Source: an uncultured Hyphomicrobiales bacterium | GTDB taxonomy: Bacteria > Pseudomonadota > Alphaproteobacteria > Rhizobiales > Aestuariivirgaceae | DNA: 15,241 nucleotides | Assembly: GCA_903930095.1 (NCBI GenBank) | Contig: CAIYXE010000276.1 | Coordinates: forward strand, 1 to 15,241 | Direction: 5' to 3' | Part shown: piece by piece, positions 15,008 through 15,241 of the stretch | How the letters are laid out: each line of letters begins with the position of its first letter | Numbering within the stretch: the first letter of the stretch is position 1 | Position numbers and translations under genes: made by a program | Notes under the pieces: model-generated | The model's database searches: none | What the model was told of the DNA's origin: nothing | Seen by the model: only the letters and a program-made list of their open reading frames with translations

Positions 15008-15241
15008 TTCCCCCCAGCCTTGGATCCGCGCCGCTTGAGTTTGTGAATGAGTGTGTTTTTCAACCTATTCGATAGTTATGGTCCTCGCAAGGAAGGCGAG
15101 CGGAGATTGGAAGCTCAGCGCGTCTGGCCGCAAATCCTGGGCTCGAGAATGAAGCGGGCGTCTTGTGAATCATTTCCGGAGGGTTTTCAATCTTGGGTGT
15201 CAAATCGATCTGCAATTTACCTGAGTGTCTCACGATTGACA
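15008..15241. other. Upstream region of the epimerase, to window end
   Basis: The last 234 bp hold no ORF with family-like content and no recognisable RNA. This is probably the promoter region for the - strand run and may be shared with a gene beyond the window. It is AT-richer than the coding DNA, and the right-hand 60 bp are the most AT-rich. Confidence 0.5.
15062..15090 (-). promoter_or_regulatory. Candidate promoter with dyad for the epimerase/transporter run
   Basis: On the - strand TTGCGA (15090-15085) and TAGGTT (15067-15062) are separated by 17 nt and match sigma-70 at four and three of six positions. A small dyad CTAT-TCG-ATAG (15065-15075) overlaps the -10 and could be an operator half. 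The position, about 65 bp before the epimerase start, is reasonable. Evidence is weak. Confidence 0.25.

Noticed and set aside
1..15241. Defence system, prophage, toxin-antitoxin pair, CRISPR array or insertion sequence
   Set aside because: No nuclease, helicase, integrase, transposase, phage structural gene, direct-repeat array or terminal inverted repeats were seen on either strand.

Overview
The window reads as chromosomal DNA of a GC-rich alphaproteobacterium, most likely of the Hyphomicrobiales (Mesorhizobium/Phyllobacteriaceae-like). This rests on gene style: a PotABCD-type amine transporter, GcvA-like LysR regulator, SH3b envelope proteins of a kind familiar in rhizobia, and GC-rich codon use. 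It is an inference without a database search. I saw no RNA gene, insertion sequence, CRISPR array, attachment site or phage gene. The window looks like a metabolic and envelope region, not a mobile island.

Layout. (1) Positions 2-2833, + strand: the 3' part of a D-aminoacylase-family amidohydrolase, cut by the window edge, followed 12 bp later by an unusual 590-residue flavin monooxygenase with an N-terminal NTF2/SnoaL-like domain. (2) Positions 3035-6263, - strand: a compact three-gene envelope operon running L,D-transpeptidase (YkuD), then two secreted paralogues that share a beta-rich N-terminal domain and an SH3b domain but end in different C-terminal domains. (3) Positions 6421-8680: a LysR-type regulator (-) divergent from a zinc alcohol dehydrogenase (+). 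The roughly 300-bp gap between them carries concentric dyad symmetry that could be an operator. (4) Positions 8762-14998, - strand: an apparent operon of NAD-dependent epimerase/dehydratase, transporter ATPase, two permeases, periplasmic binding protein and a second flavin monooxygenase. Transporter genes overlap by 1 and 4 bp, and a perfect 10-bp hairpin sits between the binding protein and the monooxygenase.

How the parts may fit. The right-hand operon looks like uptake of a polyamine-like cation followed by cytoplasmic oxidation by a class B flavin monooxygenase. The binding protein keeps most of the PotD amine cage but has changed three contact positions, so the ligand may not be spermidine. 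The left-hand pair (deacylase plus NTF2-fused monooxygenase) looks like a second catabolic or detoxifying unit in which an acyl group is removed and the product oxidised. No sequence evidence links the two units beyond proximity and the shared enzyme class. The alcohol dehydrogenase under LysR control could process an alcohol or aldehyde product, but that is speculation. The envelope operon probably acts on or at peptidoglycan and is functionally separate.

The least explained items are the paired SH3b proteins with unassigned C-terminal domains beside a long L,D-transpeptidase, the altered amine-binding pocket with its dedicated monooxygenase, and the nested dyad in the LysR-adh gap. None of these proves a new system from sequence alone.
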